From positions 2,360,838 to 2,424,837 of the forward strand of contig NW_019211459.1 of the NCBI RefSeq assembly GCF_002443255.2: a stretch of 64,000 nucleotides of DNA. The letters are read 5' to 3'. The notes beneath the pieces were generated by a model. The model was not told where the DNA came from, made no database searches, and was given only the letters and a program-made list of their open reading frames with translations. Numbering within the stretch: the first letter of the stretch is position 1; every line of letters begins with the position of its first letter. The position numbers and the translations under genes were made by a program. Of the stretch, positions 1 to 14,189 are shown piece after piece. This DNA comes from Varroa destructor (Eukaryota; Arthropoda; Arachnida; Mesostigmata; Varroidae).

Positions 1-3000
1 CTTCCTGGCGGTAATAACCTTTAAAAGAGCAGATTCTTTTTTCAGAAATATGTACGGTTCAGCCGCTTTGGGTGCATCTTGAACAGTTCGTGGTTTATTT
101 TTTCATTGCCATTAAAATGGTATCATTTCATTAGCAATTTCTTTGTTCGTACAATCTGTGGCTCTCTCCGAACTATTGATTTGGTTCCCAGTGAGTTGGA
201 GAAGCGGTGCAAAACTTAGTTGACAATGGCCGAATAAGGATTATACACGCAATCGGTGCATCGAATCTAGATCTATATACACAATAGGAGGAAAGTGGTG
301 GTTTGTCTGGAAAAAGAAGAAACAACAACACAGATATTCAACGGCAAGAGCAATGTCAATAGCCGACACGCACGACATTTAGATTGATAGTGGCATAAGT
401 GATCAGTTTATCTCACCGACACCGACAATGCCGCCCTAATAGCTAAGGCTGAAAACCGCGGTCGTTGTCATTGACGTCATTTGACGGTGACGTTAGTTCG
501 CTCAAAAAAAGGAAAGGCTCCTAGTTGATAGCTGAGTCCCTACCTGTGCAGCAGTGCTCTTCCTTACTGACTAGACACGGTTCCTGGTACAGCCGAACTT
601 GAGGCTGCTTCTTCGACTTTTATGATTATTATAACAGTGATTTCTATCACAACCATTTTAGTGTTATCAGTCCTATATAATCACTACTTCTGTCTTTATT
701 TTTTTTTTCATATAAAGGCTAACTGTAAAACGCCCCATGCACCAACTATAGTTCTTATGCATAGGTATTTACTTAGAAGCTTGGGACATCCCCTGATGTC
801 CTTCTTTATTTTCATCGAAATCATTATTGTCAAATAAATGAATGTTTCGAGTTTAACATCCGGCACTTTGAGCCATTAAACCTTACTGCCTTATACAGTT
901 GGTTCTTCAGCACCAAATGAACCGTGGGTCTACGCTTCGTTTCAAAGCCAACCCTTGTTACGTGTTTCTAAGTTTAGTAATCAAACATGTTATCTGTGCT
1001 ACACGCACATACATCCGTAGCTACTGCTAAAACTACTATTTCTGCTGCTGCTGTCACTGAGGTACAATTACAGTAAACGTGCCACAGGACAAGTTGCGAT
1101 GGGAGTAAAGCGGGGTTAGCAGTTCGTTCTTCTGCTCGGCGATAGAGTGAAATGACGCCGCTATTTACTATCTTCATCCGTTCCTCTCTCGCGCGCACTC
1201 GTTTTCTAATAACGGAGGTAATAACGGGCAATAATGACAATAATTGGAGTGAAATCGATTTCATTTAAACCGGCAACACAGTGCCAGTCTTTCGGAGTCG
1301 TAACTGTCATCATCATTTGTAAAGCGAAAAGCGAATTGCCCCCACATTTCGCTTTTTGATGCCACTGCGTTCTGTTGGTTTTAGAATTGCTCTGGGCATG
1401 GTCGTGCTGTTTTACGATCTGTCATTCAGGTCTTGATAGAAAATTATCAGACTGTCTACTAGGCTTCGTTGCCTGGCCATCGCTACTAGCAGGAGAATGT
1501 TGTTGGCAAGATACAAACAAACATACAGGGAGAGTGGCGGAGCGCAGTCAAAAGACGAGTAGCTAACTCCTGATGAATTACATTAGTGACTACTGCTGCT
1601 CCCGCTGCTGCTGTTGGGCTAGTAAGTCAGCAGGTGAAAATGCAAGGTCACACCAGGCAGACAACGGCAGCAAACCGGTAGCGACAACAGCTTCCAGCAT
1701 GAATCTTTCGATGTCCTATAGCTCTCATAGCTGCAAGACTTTGGTTCTTTCCTGTGTCTAATGTCTGATGCTTTGTCTGAGTCTCCGCTCACTGGCTGAC
1801 TGAAGTGTCTGTCGTCAACTATCGGCGTTTGCTTGCTCGGTCGCGAGTGAGCCAGAACTAAATCTTTGTGATTGCCGCCGCTGTAACCTTTTCGCGCTCT
1901 TCTTTCCAGAATTGTCTACAGCAGCAGCGACAGCAACATGCCATCCCCCTGAGTTTCTTTCCCTCCAGTGGCCCTTTGTGTAGAGTAGCTTTGGAAGCCC
2001 TCTTCAGAGTGGTCTGTTTCAATGTTCATCCGACACCTTGTGTGTTTGCCTATCTCGCCCCATTTCGTTCGACCGTCTGTGACCGCAGCGCGGGAGTCTA
2101 CGCGATGCGATGCGATGTGCTGCGTTCTGTTTCGAAGGTCGCGCTTGCCGCTGTTGGTTACCAGCGCTACTTTTGAGATGACGATGTTATTGTAGATAGT
2201 AGTCATCATGACGTTGGCGGCAGTGATGGTGCCGCCTATGGCGGGGTTAAACAACGACGACGTCGACGACAAGAACGATTCAGCAATGAACTGCAACTAG
2301 TACTCCTAGAAATAAGACTAAGACAGCTGCTCTTATTACGTCTTTCGTGTAGTACCTATTGATGTTTTGGGCTTCATATTGGGATTCCTCTTTCTCTCAT
2401 TCACCTGCATGTTTCTCGTTATATCATTATCGGTGACAACTATCAACGGCGATATTATTTAGGTATCCCCGTAGTTTTGTGACAATTGCCTTTCGTTCAT
2501 TCAGCACCGCTTGCTGATTTGGTCTATTCTGGTCCGTTGGCGTTATCCATTAATAATTATTTTGAAGAAGGATGACCAACTGAGACAAGGAATTAGATAA
2601 AGAATAAAGGTTAACTGGTACGATTATGGCAGTATTTTTGTCATTACCCAGAGACAGACACTGCTAATGCAAAGAAATCAACAAGCTGAGGACCTTAGTA
2701 GACACACATGTATACAATAGCAGTAACAACAAAAGGGGGCGAGAACACAGGAAAACTACCGCGGTGTGAATACCAATTCATGATGTATACTGACAAGTAG
2801 TATATCACAGGTGTAGCTGAGCACTGAAATTTTTTTTACCTTTATAATGGAAACAAAACAAATCAAAAGAGTCTTGTGTCTAGGTGTTCATGTCAAGGGC
2901 TCATTTCTAGCCAGTGGGTCAGCCAGTGACAGTGATGCTAAAACTGTCGATGCTCTTTATTAGTGTTTATAGTGTTAGCTCATTTTTATCATTTTAACTC

Positions 3001-4460
3001 ACATTTCATCCGATCTTCCGAGATTCATCTGAAGTGGGCATTTCATCCGAAAGTTTCCCGTTTTATGCTGCGCCAAACGTGCGGGTGAAGACTTAATAAT
3101 GTAATATAACAAACACCTTACCCGAAAAGACTGATAAAGAACACTGGCTTGAATAGTGGTCAACTTCGTTGAAGATACTTTGATTGATTTGCTGGCTGCA
3201 TTCTGTAATAGTCTCGTTCGACCATCTTCTGAGCATACAGTGTTATAATATTGTACATTATGTGCTTTCAGATGAAGCTGTGGTTCTAGTACTACCTGTA
3301 GTGAGTCTTGCCGTACAGAGTTGAAGTTTCATATTTATACAATGTACACAATATTTTATAAACGGAATATTATTCATTAATAATATTATTTTAGTAAAGT
3401 CAGTCTAGAACTGGACGTAAGATTCAGCGGAGACTAGTTTATTGAAGGTTTTTTTCTTGCCATAAACGTGTGATCGATGTGGTCACTCTATCTCATTCAT
3501 GTTATTGCTTCATCGATAGAGGCTCACATAGAGATAATTGCGACAAGGAAGTATCATTTGACAAACAAAAGCTCTTCATATTTACATTAGGTTACATTGT
3601 TATTCTGCCTTTTCGGGATCTGTTTTGTTATAGGCATCGTGAGACCATCTTTCGCAGTGGCATTCAGTTACCTAACTGTAAAAACTAAGCCAGCTTGAAC
3701 GTTTCACTAAAATGTAAAAAAGGCGATTCAAGTTTTGTGCGATAAGTTAATTCTTTCCCAGGTAACTAACTGAGATTTTAACTAAGAGTTTGACATCAAT
3801 AACACTGTAAAGATCATATTTTAAGAGTGATCGCAAAACACTAACATCATGATAGGATATAGTGTCCTATATGAGTACAGACCATTCATCTGGCTCTAAT
3901 TACGCCTGTAGATGTAGTCTTTGCACAGACAGTCTAAGCATATTTTTATCCAGCAAGCTTTGTGTGCTCAATGAAACGTTATGCTACCTGACGGAACATC
4001 TTGTAAAATATGACGACTAACTTTTGACTCAATAGGGCAGATAAGAGAACTCTCATAAAAAAACATGTCCCACACAAGACATTTATTTTGTTTTACACTC
4101 TTGCACTGTTATTTTGCACAAAATTGCTCCATTGATAAGGTTGTTCTTTATCTCAAAGCGCTACATTTGCTTTTAGTTTCATTGCATATATAACAGTGCG
4201 AAAGCGGCAATAGTAAAAAATGCTGCAGAAAATAAACTGATAGACGGTGTCTTAGAAATTTGTTCAATATAAATTTGCTACACATTAGGGAATATCGTTA
4301 AAGAGTTAATATCATGTATACTCTTCTACTCCTTTATTATTATTATTGTTTTTAGGAGATAAGGAGCTGTGTAACTTTGGTATTAAACGAACACAGAGGA
4401 CAAAAACATGTTGCTATAAAAACTCTGTCACACTTATCCCACCGAAGTGAACCTTGCATA
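1..4460. other. 5' flanking region without a recognised gene
   Basis: I recognise no protein or RNA gene here. Stretches around 1100-1210 and 1860-2290 are richer in CG and in CTG/CAG triplets than the AT-rich DNA around them, which fits promoter or noncoding leader DNA of the gene to the right. Short open frames (for example 1916-2296 on the minus strand) have low-complexity translations and no recognisable domain. From about 2300 to 4300 the DNA is AT-rich with nothing else visible. Confidence 0.5.
472..495. promoter_or_regulatory. CRE/ATF-like site cluster
   Basis: The perfect palindrome TGACGTCA lies at 472-479. It is followed within 16 bases by a TGACG half site (482-486) and TGACGTTA (488-495). 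TGACGTCA is the consensus for CREB/ATF bZIP factors. Three half-site groups in 24 bases is more than expected in AT-rich DNA. Its target gene is not known. CTDNEP1 is the nearest plus-strand gene, but it lies more than 4 kb away. Confidence 0.3.
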
Positions 4461-4637
4461 ATGTGTTTACGAGTGTTCGGTTATTACAAATATTGGTTTG
4501 CCGTTAGCTGTGATAATCTCACTATTTATAAGAGTGCGCTGAAAGCCAATATAGGGTATTTTAGAAATGTCCTTAGCTTCTCGTTACTTTTGCTGTTCTT
4601 CGCTTCATGGTTGAACAGAAGACAGTTTGTTTCCGTG
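4461..4637 (+). CDS. Candidate 5' exon of CTDNEP1 (membrane anchor)
   Basis: An open frame from ATG 4461 contains a hydrophobic stretch followed by an Arg-Arg-Gln motif (about residues 37-56). This resembles, without gaps over about 26 positions, the N-terminal membrane segment and following RRQ of vertebrate CTDNEP1. A donor after 4637 would leave phase 0, which matches the exon starting at 5597. Against it, the donor context (GTCGAA) is weak, the part before the hydrophobic stretch is longer than in known proteins, and hydrophobic segments align easily by chance. Confidence 0.3.
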
Positions 4638-5596
4638 GTCGAACACATGGTTTGCTGGTTTGCTATTATGTAAAAAAACATCTAAGCCTACTTAAAAATG
4701 CTTGCAACACTTCTTTAACAGCTGCTCGTTTTGGTGACGCTCACTCAGGTGTTTTCTCGTCTGTGGTATGTAATGGGCAAACATCAAAGTAATTGTCATC
4801 AATGTAGGGGTGCTCAATTATAAGTGGTATTCACAGCATCTTAATAGTGACATCTACGACACGTAGGCTAAGTGACATTTATAAAGCTCCATATACACTG
4901 AGAATTTTAGGGTATAATTTAGCTCTTCATCACTTCTCAACCAATAATTTTATTAATCTGCTTAATTTAATTCAAGTCAAGGCACACTTGTCAACTAAAT
5001 AATGTTGTCATCAGCATTTAATGACTAGCTACGGTCCACAACGCTATGGACGACCGATAGGTTTTTACGGCTACTGAAAGCGTTATCCTCGGTATAGCTC
5101 ACATTCAAATTACAAGGCGAACCATCCTGTATGGGCAATATAGATATAAAACCTGGATCGTTTTAAGAAATATGATTGGAGTGTATGTCTGATATTGCCG
5201 TAAAGCATCGCTTTAGGCGGTTACCTTCCAGAAATGAACTGAGTGTTTACGCTCGATTCAAACCTAGACCCATATATGACCAAAAATAGTCATCCTTAGC
5301 TTGCATTCTTTGTTTCAACAACGAATGTTAAATTTAGTATCTAACAGGATTATACATAAATGGTACGAGTTGTGTTGAGTTCATTGAAGCTTCGCCCAAA
5401 TTGATGCTTATACTCTGTAGTAATGGCTACAGGTTAAACTGACTGGTCAGCTTTTAACGACGAATTTTATGCCCTACACTTGCTCCGTTAATATGGTAAT
5501 AACTAATATCTACTACTATAACGCAAGTTTCAACGTAATAAGAGTGCGTAGTTAGATTGCTAATTAACTGGTGACTGTATTTTTCTATTTCTTTAG

Positions 5597-7014
5597 ATGA
5601 GACAGCATCAAACAGTGAAGTACAGAGATCTACCATTATCGCCGTTATCCAAACACCGACTAAGTAAGTGTTGATCTATTTAGACATATATATATGCCCT
5701 TTTTATTTTAGTCATAGAAACTACAGCACAATTATTTAACACATGTTGAAAATCGCGATTCAGGGGTTTAGGAATGTGCTCACCTATACTTTATTAAATG
5801 TGTATTTACTGAGGTCTTCGAAACAATAATTAAGACAAGAACGAACGACCATCCAAGTTTTTTGGCTGTAGGTGAAGAACCTTATCAGTTCATGTTTTTT
5901 ATGTTTCTTCCGAGTAGGTAAGTAATCTGGTCTTTTTTTTAACTCTAACATGATTTACTATGGCCTCTTACAGGTTTAGTGAAACGTAAAATTCTTGTCC
6001 TAGATTTAGATGAAACTTTGATTCATTCATACCACGATGGAATGGTGCGCCAGACAGTACCAACGGGCACCCCGCCAAATTTTGTACTCAAGGTCAGTCA
6101 GTCGTTCGGATTCACTGATAAAACAAACATTAAACTAACAAAACGAGTGAGATAATAACAAAATGAAGAATCACTCAGTTCTACTAGCGATTACTATATA
6201 CCTCTGCCTTATATATATGAGCCTGCTCCTTGGTTTGTATAATTTGCAAAATTGCTTTGGAGTTCATAAACGCGATACACAAATTTTAAGTTAGACAGAT
6301 CCTGACCCGATGTGAAATGTAAATCTATTTAAAAGTCGGTCTCGTTACGCGAATCATTCAAATAAGCAATAAATACGTCCTACTATTGATTAATATTTCG
6401 AAAATTGCATTGCATTTCTTTTTTATTGTATACATGACTAACGCTTTTGTCATCTCGCCTTCAAAACATTACAGGTGACGATAGACCGTCATCCGGTGCG
6501 ATTTTTCGTTCACAAACGACCTCACGTTGACTACTTCCTGGAAGTCGTTTCCAAATGGTTTGTTAATATATTATTTTATTAAATATGCAGCTTTGCTGAG
6601 ATATGCAATCACACATGCGCAGTTATTTTTCACGTTTTCACCATCTCTCCTATCATTGTCTTTCCTTTTTCCTTACACCATTCAAAACTCGTCATCTAGA
6701 TACCTTAAAAACGTGGATAGCTACTAGACTAGATGTACGACATCTGTACTACAAGATATACAACTATTAAGTTATTTTTTCCATTCTCCTTTCTCCAGGT
6801 ACGACTTAGTAGTATTTACAGCATCAATGGAAATTTATGGAACCGCTGTAGCAGACCGCTTAGATAGCGGGAAAGATATACTTCGGAGGCGTTTCTATCG
6901 TCAACACTGTACTTTAGAATACGGCAGCTACACCAAGGACCTCTGTGCTGTCAGTCAGGATCTTAGCAGGTATAAGTATAGATTATGGATGTATGAACGA
7001 TCACTTCTATGTTT

Positions 7015-7055
<41 letters not shown>

Positions 7056-7740
7056 GACAAACTGTTTTGAGAGCGTTTTAAGTAGGTTCCTCAAATGGGA
7101 CATCACCAATTGTTTGGTATGATGCTTTTTTGGAAACGATGTTTATCAGTAAACCTATTGAATGGCTTCCATTGTCATATCGCAGCATCATAAACGTCTG
7201 ATAGCCTTTACATATACATATATATCGTATTATGTACTGCAGTGGCAAGAGATTTACCTAGAAACGACAGTCCTTCTAGCAATGCTTTTATGATCCCATA
7301 TAATGTTCTTTGAAAATATACGCCATTGTTTTTAATCATAGTATTTACTCTAATATTGTAGTTGTGGAGAATCTGATTACAGTGATAATCTTAGGCTCTC
7401 ATCCACTATGTGTTTATCTATGTATATCATCTTGTATCGATTGTGTATTCTACAAGCAGTATCCTGATTGTGGACAATAGTCCATCCGCGTACAAACTCT
7501 TCCCTGACAACGCGATGCCGATAAAGAGCTGGTTCAACGATCCACGAGATACTGAGCTATTGGAGCTCCTGCCAGTGCTTGACGCACTTCGTTTTTGTGC
7601 AGACGTTCGAACGGTATGTAAATATATATATATATATATACATGTAGGAACGCGTGTTTACTTCCGGTACTGCCGTAGTTTTGCTGCTTCAGGCGGCTGG
7701 TTCCTTATAGCACGAAATAAAATGTATCTGCGAAGTTAGG

Positions 7741-7793
<53 letters not shown>

Positions 7794-9286
7794 AGGCATC
7801 TAAATTCGGACTTCAGTTTTTTCCGAGGCTGTCAATAAACTAAATCAGATTAAAATATGTGATTTAAAAGTATTCTGCATGTATTAGAAGTGTTATCGCT
7901 GGCGGTCATGTTTATTCAATGCAACTAACACTCACCGCGACTACAGCTTCAATTTGGTATCTAAACCACTTCCTAATTATTTTAAAACATTTCTTTGTTA
8001 ATACGCCAATAACTTTTGATAATAATTGCGCGTTAAACGGTGTGAACTTTTTGAAGTGACAATTATATTTTATACGAAAAATTCGAGTAGAATTAATTCA
8101 TGGGTTGATACCAGGCTGAAAATCCCCAAAATGCAAGGATTTAAAACAGTCAAAAGGTTTAAGGGGTGGAAAAAGCTGCAAAAAGTTTAAAAAAACTATG
8201 TTGGAGCTTAGCTGGACGACTTAGTTAGCAAATGATATCCAAAACGGCCGTTACAAAAATATAGGTATCAAAAATAAGCTGAAAAAGCACTTGGCCTGTG
8301 AAAATGTTTTTCATGCTCTTCAGGTACCACATCAAAGTAGGAATAACCTAGACCATCGCTTTCAAGCAAAAAAAAAAGTCCCTAAGATTGGTGGGGGTTT
8401 GTTTGGTGCGAAAAGATTAAATAATGTTTATATTTATTTTTGGCTGATGTTTGCATTGCGAAGGCGACGCACTTTGTCCGGCTCTGATATGTGAGTCGTT
8501 TTGCTGTGTTGTTTATTTTCTTCTGGTACCAAGAATAGCAAATGAACACATGCCCGTAATAACAAACAGCTGGACAAGTTTTAATATTTTAGCCACACAG
8601 AATAGCCTATATATGTATATCACATTGCATTGCCATGTATATATATATATATATATATAGTTACAATCGTAGTTTTGCACCGGAATCATGGATAACCCGG
8701 ATATAAAGATTTCAGAGTAGTAGCATTGGCTTTAACAAGCGGTGTGTGCGTTACAGACCCTTTTCACTTCTTGATCATTGGTCTTGCTACTATGGGATTA
8801 AATCATTATGCAGAATCGTCTCCTTTAGTTAAGAGTACAACTACTTCTGAGAAGACAAGCTTTTTTAGTTAAGCGAGTTCTAATAAGAGCTGGTTTTCTT
8901 TTTGTTTTAAGTGTAGCGGATAGCCGCATGCCTGCTGTAACACACAAGCCTCCAAAATTTGTTCAAATTTAAATGGTCCACCCTTTATATTCAAATATTC
9001 TTTATATATCAAAGAGAACCATTTAATTTGAAAAGAAGTATAAATCAGTATAACATACGCGCTCTGCCTAATATTCATACTTATCCTCCTTTACTACTTT
9101 ATATGATTTTTCTTGCTCTTAAGACGTAAGCATATCGGTCTTCTTTTATAGCCGGATTCGGAATTGGGAATCTGAATTGTATTATTCCGTTAATTGTATG
9201 AATAGCATCTTCTCAGTTCTTTCTCTTTTTCTCTATAATCTTTGCAGATATTAAGTCGCAATCTTCACCGGCATCATATGTGGTGA
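5597..9286 (+). CDS. CTDNEP1: CTD nuclear envelope phosphatase 1 (Dullard homologue)
   Basis: This is a HAD-family serine/threonine phosphatase of the nuclear envelope and ER. In other animals it dephosphorylates lipin and restrains BMP signalling. Proposed exons are 5597-5663, 5974-6092, 6475-6557, 6799-6969, 7460-7613 and 9248-9286. All have GT-AG borders and matching phases and give 633 bases. The catalytic DLDET motif follows a KRKILVL strand in the second exon. Next come the [20 protein letters not shown] block, the [11 protein letters not shown] block, and IVDNSP with PIKSWF in the fifth exon. The last exon is only 39 bases and encodes the conserved tail [12 protein letters not shown] before TGA; the intron before it is 1.6 kb and holds several (TA)n tracts. 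The 210 residues lack about 33 N-terminal residues, including the membrane anchor, compared with the 244-residue human protein. That part may be encoded at 4461-4637 or outside the window. ATG 5597 is probably internal. Confidence 0.95.
7017..7054. repeat. (TA)n microsatellite
   Basis: A perfect TA dinucleotide tract of 38 bases in the CTDNEP1 intron, 47 bases after the donor at 6970. Confidence 0.95.
7744..7788. repeat. (TA)n microsatellite
   Basis: A TA tract of about 45 bases in the last CTDNEP1 intron. Shorter tracts in the same neighbourhood are at 7622-7640 and 8638-8659. Confidence 0.95.
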
Positions 9287-9846
9287 GCAGCGTGTGGCGG
9301 CATGTAAAACATATGCATGCAAGATTCCGTAACTCTGCATTCATAAAGCTTCAGTAATGAATGTAAAAAACGGAGCCAGCAATGAGCTATCTCGACCTCT
9401 TCTCGTGCTGCTTCATTTAGCCCACTTTGTGCGTACACTGTGATACACTTGTAACCACTAAAATGATTGGTGATGACGATAAAAGTAGCTCTGCGGGGCC
9501 ACGCGATCTGCAACAACTGGAAGATAAAATGGCCAATCAGCGCTTTCTACCACACATCGTGATCAGCTCTCGCTGCTAAAGAAGAAAAGACGTTATACAA
9601 ACGCTAGATTGAAAAGACACATCTAGCTTTTTTTCTTAGACGGATTGCGCGCTGTTAGCCTTAATAGGAGTTCAAGGAAACTCGCTTCTTGAATTGGCTT
9701 TACTCTGATGGCAAGCCCGTGAAGAAACTGAAAGTGTTAAGAAACGGTGATAATGTAGGAATAAGGATGATGGAGGAATGATGAGGATAGGCCAATGAGG
9801 CGCCAGTTGTACTTACGTGAAATATGCAGATGATACAGGCAAGAGC

Positions 9847-9873
9847 TATATATATATATATATATATATATAT
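9847..9873. repeat. (TA)n microsatellite
   Basis: A perfect 27-base TA tract about 560 bases after the CTDNEP1 stop codon. Confidence 0.9.
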
Positions 9874-12800
9874 GTGAATTAATGGCTTATGCGAGTTGGA
9901 TTGAGAACACCTGTTGAATATGTCTATGTTTCCCATAATGAATGGGAAAAACTAAGAAGAGTAAAAGCTGAGGGAAAAAAGATTCATCAGTTAGAAGCTC
10001 TTAGAATTTTGTAGGTTATTAAAAGTGAATAGAATGAATGGGTGCGAAAGAGTGAACGAGTGAGAGAAGACACGATTGTTTTTTACAAGGCTGCCGCGCA
10101 TCTAAATAGAAGAGGCGATGCATTCTTAGCCAAATTACTTTTAATGCCTCTACCCAAATGTAAGAAAGATGACGAACAAGTACCCAATTTATTATACCTT
10201 AGCGATTATGCCTGCCGATAAACGAAAATAAACCATTCGAGTCAGAAGATAAGATCTAAACGTCTTGATGATGACCTCTTGAAGCTCATTGAATAGAGGC
10301 TCGTGGTAACAATACATTGTAAAAGCCGTATACCAGATGCAAATCGGTATATCTATCTGTATGTGAGAAGTCTGGGCGGCTAGATCGGAAGATCCGCTGC
10401 CCTAGACAGTAAAACAATATGTATAGGAAGACAACAAAAGCATTAGTAGTGGTAGTAGTCGTGGATGGAACACTAATAGTAACGTCGGAAAGACAGCCGT
10501 TTTAAGGGAAGCAATGGATAACTACGAGATAGTTAAGTAGGGGGAAGGAGTGGAGGGTGCAAACGAAATTCTGAAGCTGTGACAGGCGGGAGGGCAATTT
10601 TGGCCTAGAAGGAAAAGCAATTTTGTCGTAGTTTTGTGGATTAGCTATGCAGAGGTTTTGGCTGGCTCGAGTATACAATGTACCTTGTTTTAGTTGATTA
10701 TTTTTACTAGTATTGAGATTCTTTAGTGAGTTCTTTGAATTTTGCCTGCTTATATAGGTTTGCATAAGTCTGTATGAACATCTGCTTGTGTGTGAAATTG
10801 TTTGTGTGTGAAATAATGGCAAATTTCGAGAACTACGACGACGATGTTCTGCAGATTTTAGCCAAAGCAGAGACAGCAACTGGCAGTTGAGTTATCTGTT
10901 CAATTCAATAACTAAGTCTGTATAATGAGAGGTAGTTTATGCGGAAGGCGACATGGATTAGCAATAACTCTGTATGGCCTGAAGCAGGCGACACCAAAAA
11001 ATGAAAGCAGTGCGATTGTGAAAGTAAGACTAGCTATTAATTTATACTAGAATCAATCATTAAACCCAACACATCGGCGTGTGTTTAAGTTAAGAGAGCT
11101 CAACGCCACGACAACGCACACACTCACATAAGCGTGAAGCATGGCGCGAAGTCACCAATTTGTTCACAGCGGTGTCACCGAAGAACACAGTCAATTGAAG
11201 CGTAGGCCTAGAATAGAAGACAGTATCGAGATTGTTACTTATTACAGCCAGTATGTAACCGCCACTAAACTTCCGAAAAAGCCGAAGTAATGTTTGAGTT
11301 TGAAGTCATTTTTTGCCAAGCGTTTACGTGATGTGTGCTGACCAGCACAGACACAGGATTGACAATACGCAAAGTAATATGATTTACTTCAGGAGTGTAG
11401 GGCGCTGAATACTCCGACAATTTAGTTTTTAAATAGAGTCAACTAGTCACCGTAGTGTTTCTCGAAATTATTTACTTGCTAATGAAGCTCAACGAAATGC
11501 CGTTTTGTTTGTCAAAAAAAATAGCACTGGTGGCATACACACGCAATAGTGATAGCGACAACATACATTACACATGCTCGAGCAATTGGGCATTTCACAT
11601 ACTTTTTACTAGCATCAATTCATATATATTTATATATACGCTAGTATGACGAATGTGTTCGTTATAACTTGAACAAGGCATCTGATTAATTATAGGCATC
11701 ATTTACATCTGTAGAACGGTGTTATGTGCAACTTACTCTGTGAGAGTCGGCAAAGATAACGGATGTTCAGCCTAATGAGCCGACAAAATGGGTCACACGT
11801 TCATAGTCAATCATTACATACGTATTGAGAGTGAAAAACAGTCTAAGATAACTCAAAAGCCAAAAATCAGTGCGTACACTAGGGCATAAGATGTGAGACT
11901 GTAGGGGAATTTTTGGCAAACATGGCGAACTGCGTCGGAGAAGTTGTACTCAAGTAAAGGATCAACCCACGGCATTGAGTGAGTGTTCTAAGTTTTTTAA
12001 TAATCGCAGAAAATATATGACCCGATGAGTTATAAAGTACCTTAGTGTGCAAACGAAAAAAATATGGAAAATAACTCGATGGGTAGTTTGAGTAGAAGAA
12101 AATATTTTGTTTTAATTCGTCGTTATATAGTAGCTTCCAGTAATTATCATAGACAAATGACACAATAAATAACACCTAAAACTGCGATATATGGCAGAAG
12201 TAAAAATTTGTAACCAGCACGGAATATACCAACGATATATTGAACTGTTCATTAAGGCGCTTTCTAAAAATCGGCTACCACATTATCATCATAGTAATGA
12301 TAATAAGATAATGTCAGTCATCAGATAAGTAAACAAAATGTAATGTAAGTCAATACAAATTAACGGATGACTGACGGGACTTGACGCTGCATAAATAGAA
12401 CTTCTAAATATATTATAAAAATAAATATATGCTTTTCGTAGCTACTATTAATATTATTTTTGCTTACTCGTTTTATGTGCTCGTTATTTGTGGTGTGCGT
12501 GGATGCGTGTCTGTGGAAAGAATACACACGCTTGTTGATGATGTTCTCTATTGCCAGATGCGACGTTGATGATGATAATGCGCGTACATGCGGGTGCAAG
12601 AAAGAGGCATATGTCAATATTGTACGGACGGGCGTTTTTAATGACTAAAAAAGGACAAAAATTAATAGTTGCACGAAAAAACACTTGTGCTCTGTATCTT
12701 TGTGTATGTTAATTTCTCCCTTGCCGTCCCGCCTTATTTTACTACGCAGGGGGCAATCATCGGTGCCGCTTGTCACAAACTGCGTGCGACACGACGCGAC

Positions 12801-14189
12801 GATGGAAAAACTAACTAAACGACCATACCGGCAATGATCAGATAAACCTATATTCATACCGACAATAATAATAATCATCACCTACGGTATGTAGTAATTA
12901 TTACAGAAACAAAGGGCAAATAGAAAAAATGTCGATGATTGCGAGATGCAGTGCTGCTACCACAACGGTGATGCAGGATAACTTCACTAGGGGGTTAGGA
13001 TGCTAACGTCGCTAGGGCACATTCTGGAGGGCGGAACGTAAGGGGCCGAAGCGTACATTATGATAATAACAATTATGTATGAAGAGGTTTTGAAACAGGT
13101 ATGGAACATGTATGTTTTGATGTATCATGATTGACCCATCCCTTGTGTAAATAAAGCGAGCGTAAATTGTATAAGAAAAAAATCAAGTAAAGAACTGGAA
13201 CAAATGTTTTTGTTTCCTGTTTAAGTAATATAAGTCAGACAATTTTATTTTCTAGGTAAATAAAAAAACTGACAACAATGTTCTGAGTTGTCCCGCAGGT
13301 GTCTTATGATGCTTAATGTCATAGCGCGTTTTTTCTTTCCATTTCATGCTTCTATAACTACTTAATAGGGCTCTGCTCTGTAAGTCTATTGTAATTTTGG
13401 CATGCAACGAACAGAATTTCGGCTTCAGTGAAGACTGAAGGAATATGCCAAAAAGAAAAGTGAAGTTGCTACACATTTTTTATCTTTGTCAAGGTCAAAA
13501 GCTACAGAAGCGGCCGGGATAGATGGGCCTCATTGGATTTGATTGAAGTACCAATAACTTGAAGATATTTTCTAGATCAACATAAGCCGGAAAAAGTAGG
13601 ATGTTTTGACTGCTTTGACATTAGACGTGGAAAATTTAGGCTGGACGGGATGAGAGATGAAACAAAGGTTTAACGAACGTGGGCAAGTAAGTATTAAATT
13701 AATTTGTTATTATGAGTTCGTTAATGTACAAGGCTTTTGCTTATTTATTCAATTTAAAGTGTATGAGAACAATATCCACGGAGGCAGCTAGTATTCTTTA
13801 AAATGTAACCCTCTCTTAACGCGTTTTCGAATATGGTAGTATAGGCTCTATACCCTTACTCAGATACAACTAGCTACAATTACGTCAATTGTAAAGTTTT
13901 AAATTACGTGATTTTTCTGTCCGAGTAAATCACACGAAAAGTTTAAAAAACGGCTAACAGTTACATGCTCGTATGATTGTTACACCTATACTGTAGGCCT
14001 TGGACTCTCCTATTTGCGTTTTTTCTCTCGATAATCTATGGCCAGTAAGATAATGTTAATTATACTGTGTCCATGCCAATGTAGTAGACTCCCTTTAAGA
14101 TAAAAGACTATGTATTTCTAATCTAACCGAGTTTATAGCGAAATTTGCCTAAATGTGTTTTAGCTCGCAAACCGAAAGACTATACATGC

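Noticed and set aside
1916..2296. A 126-codon minus-strand ORF in GC-richer DNA
   Set aside because: The start and flanks are not gene-like, the opposite strand is also partly open, and no domain is recognisable.
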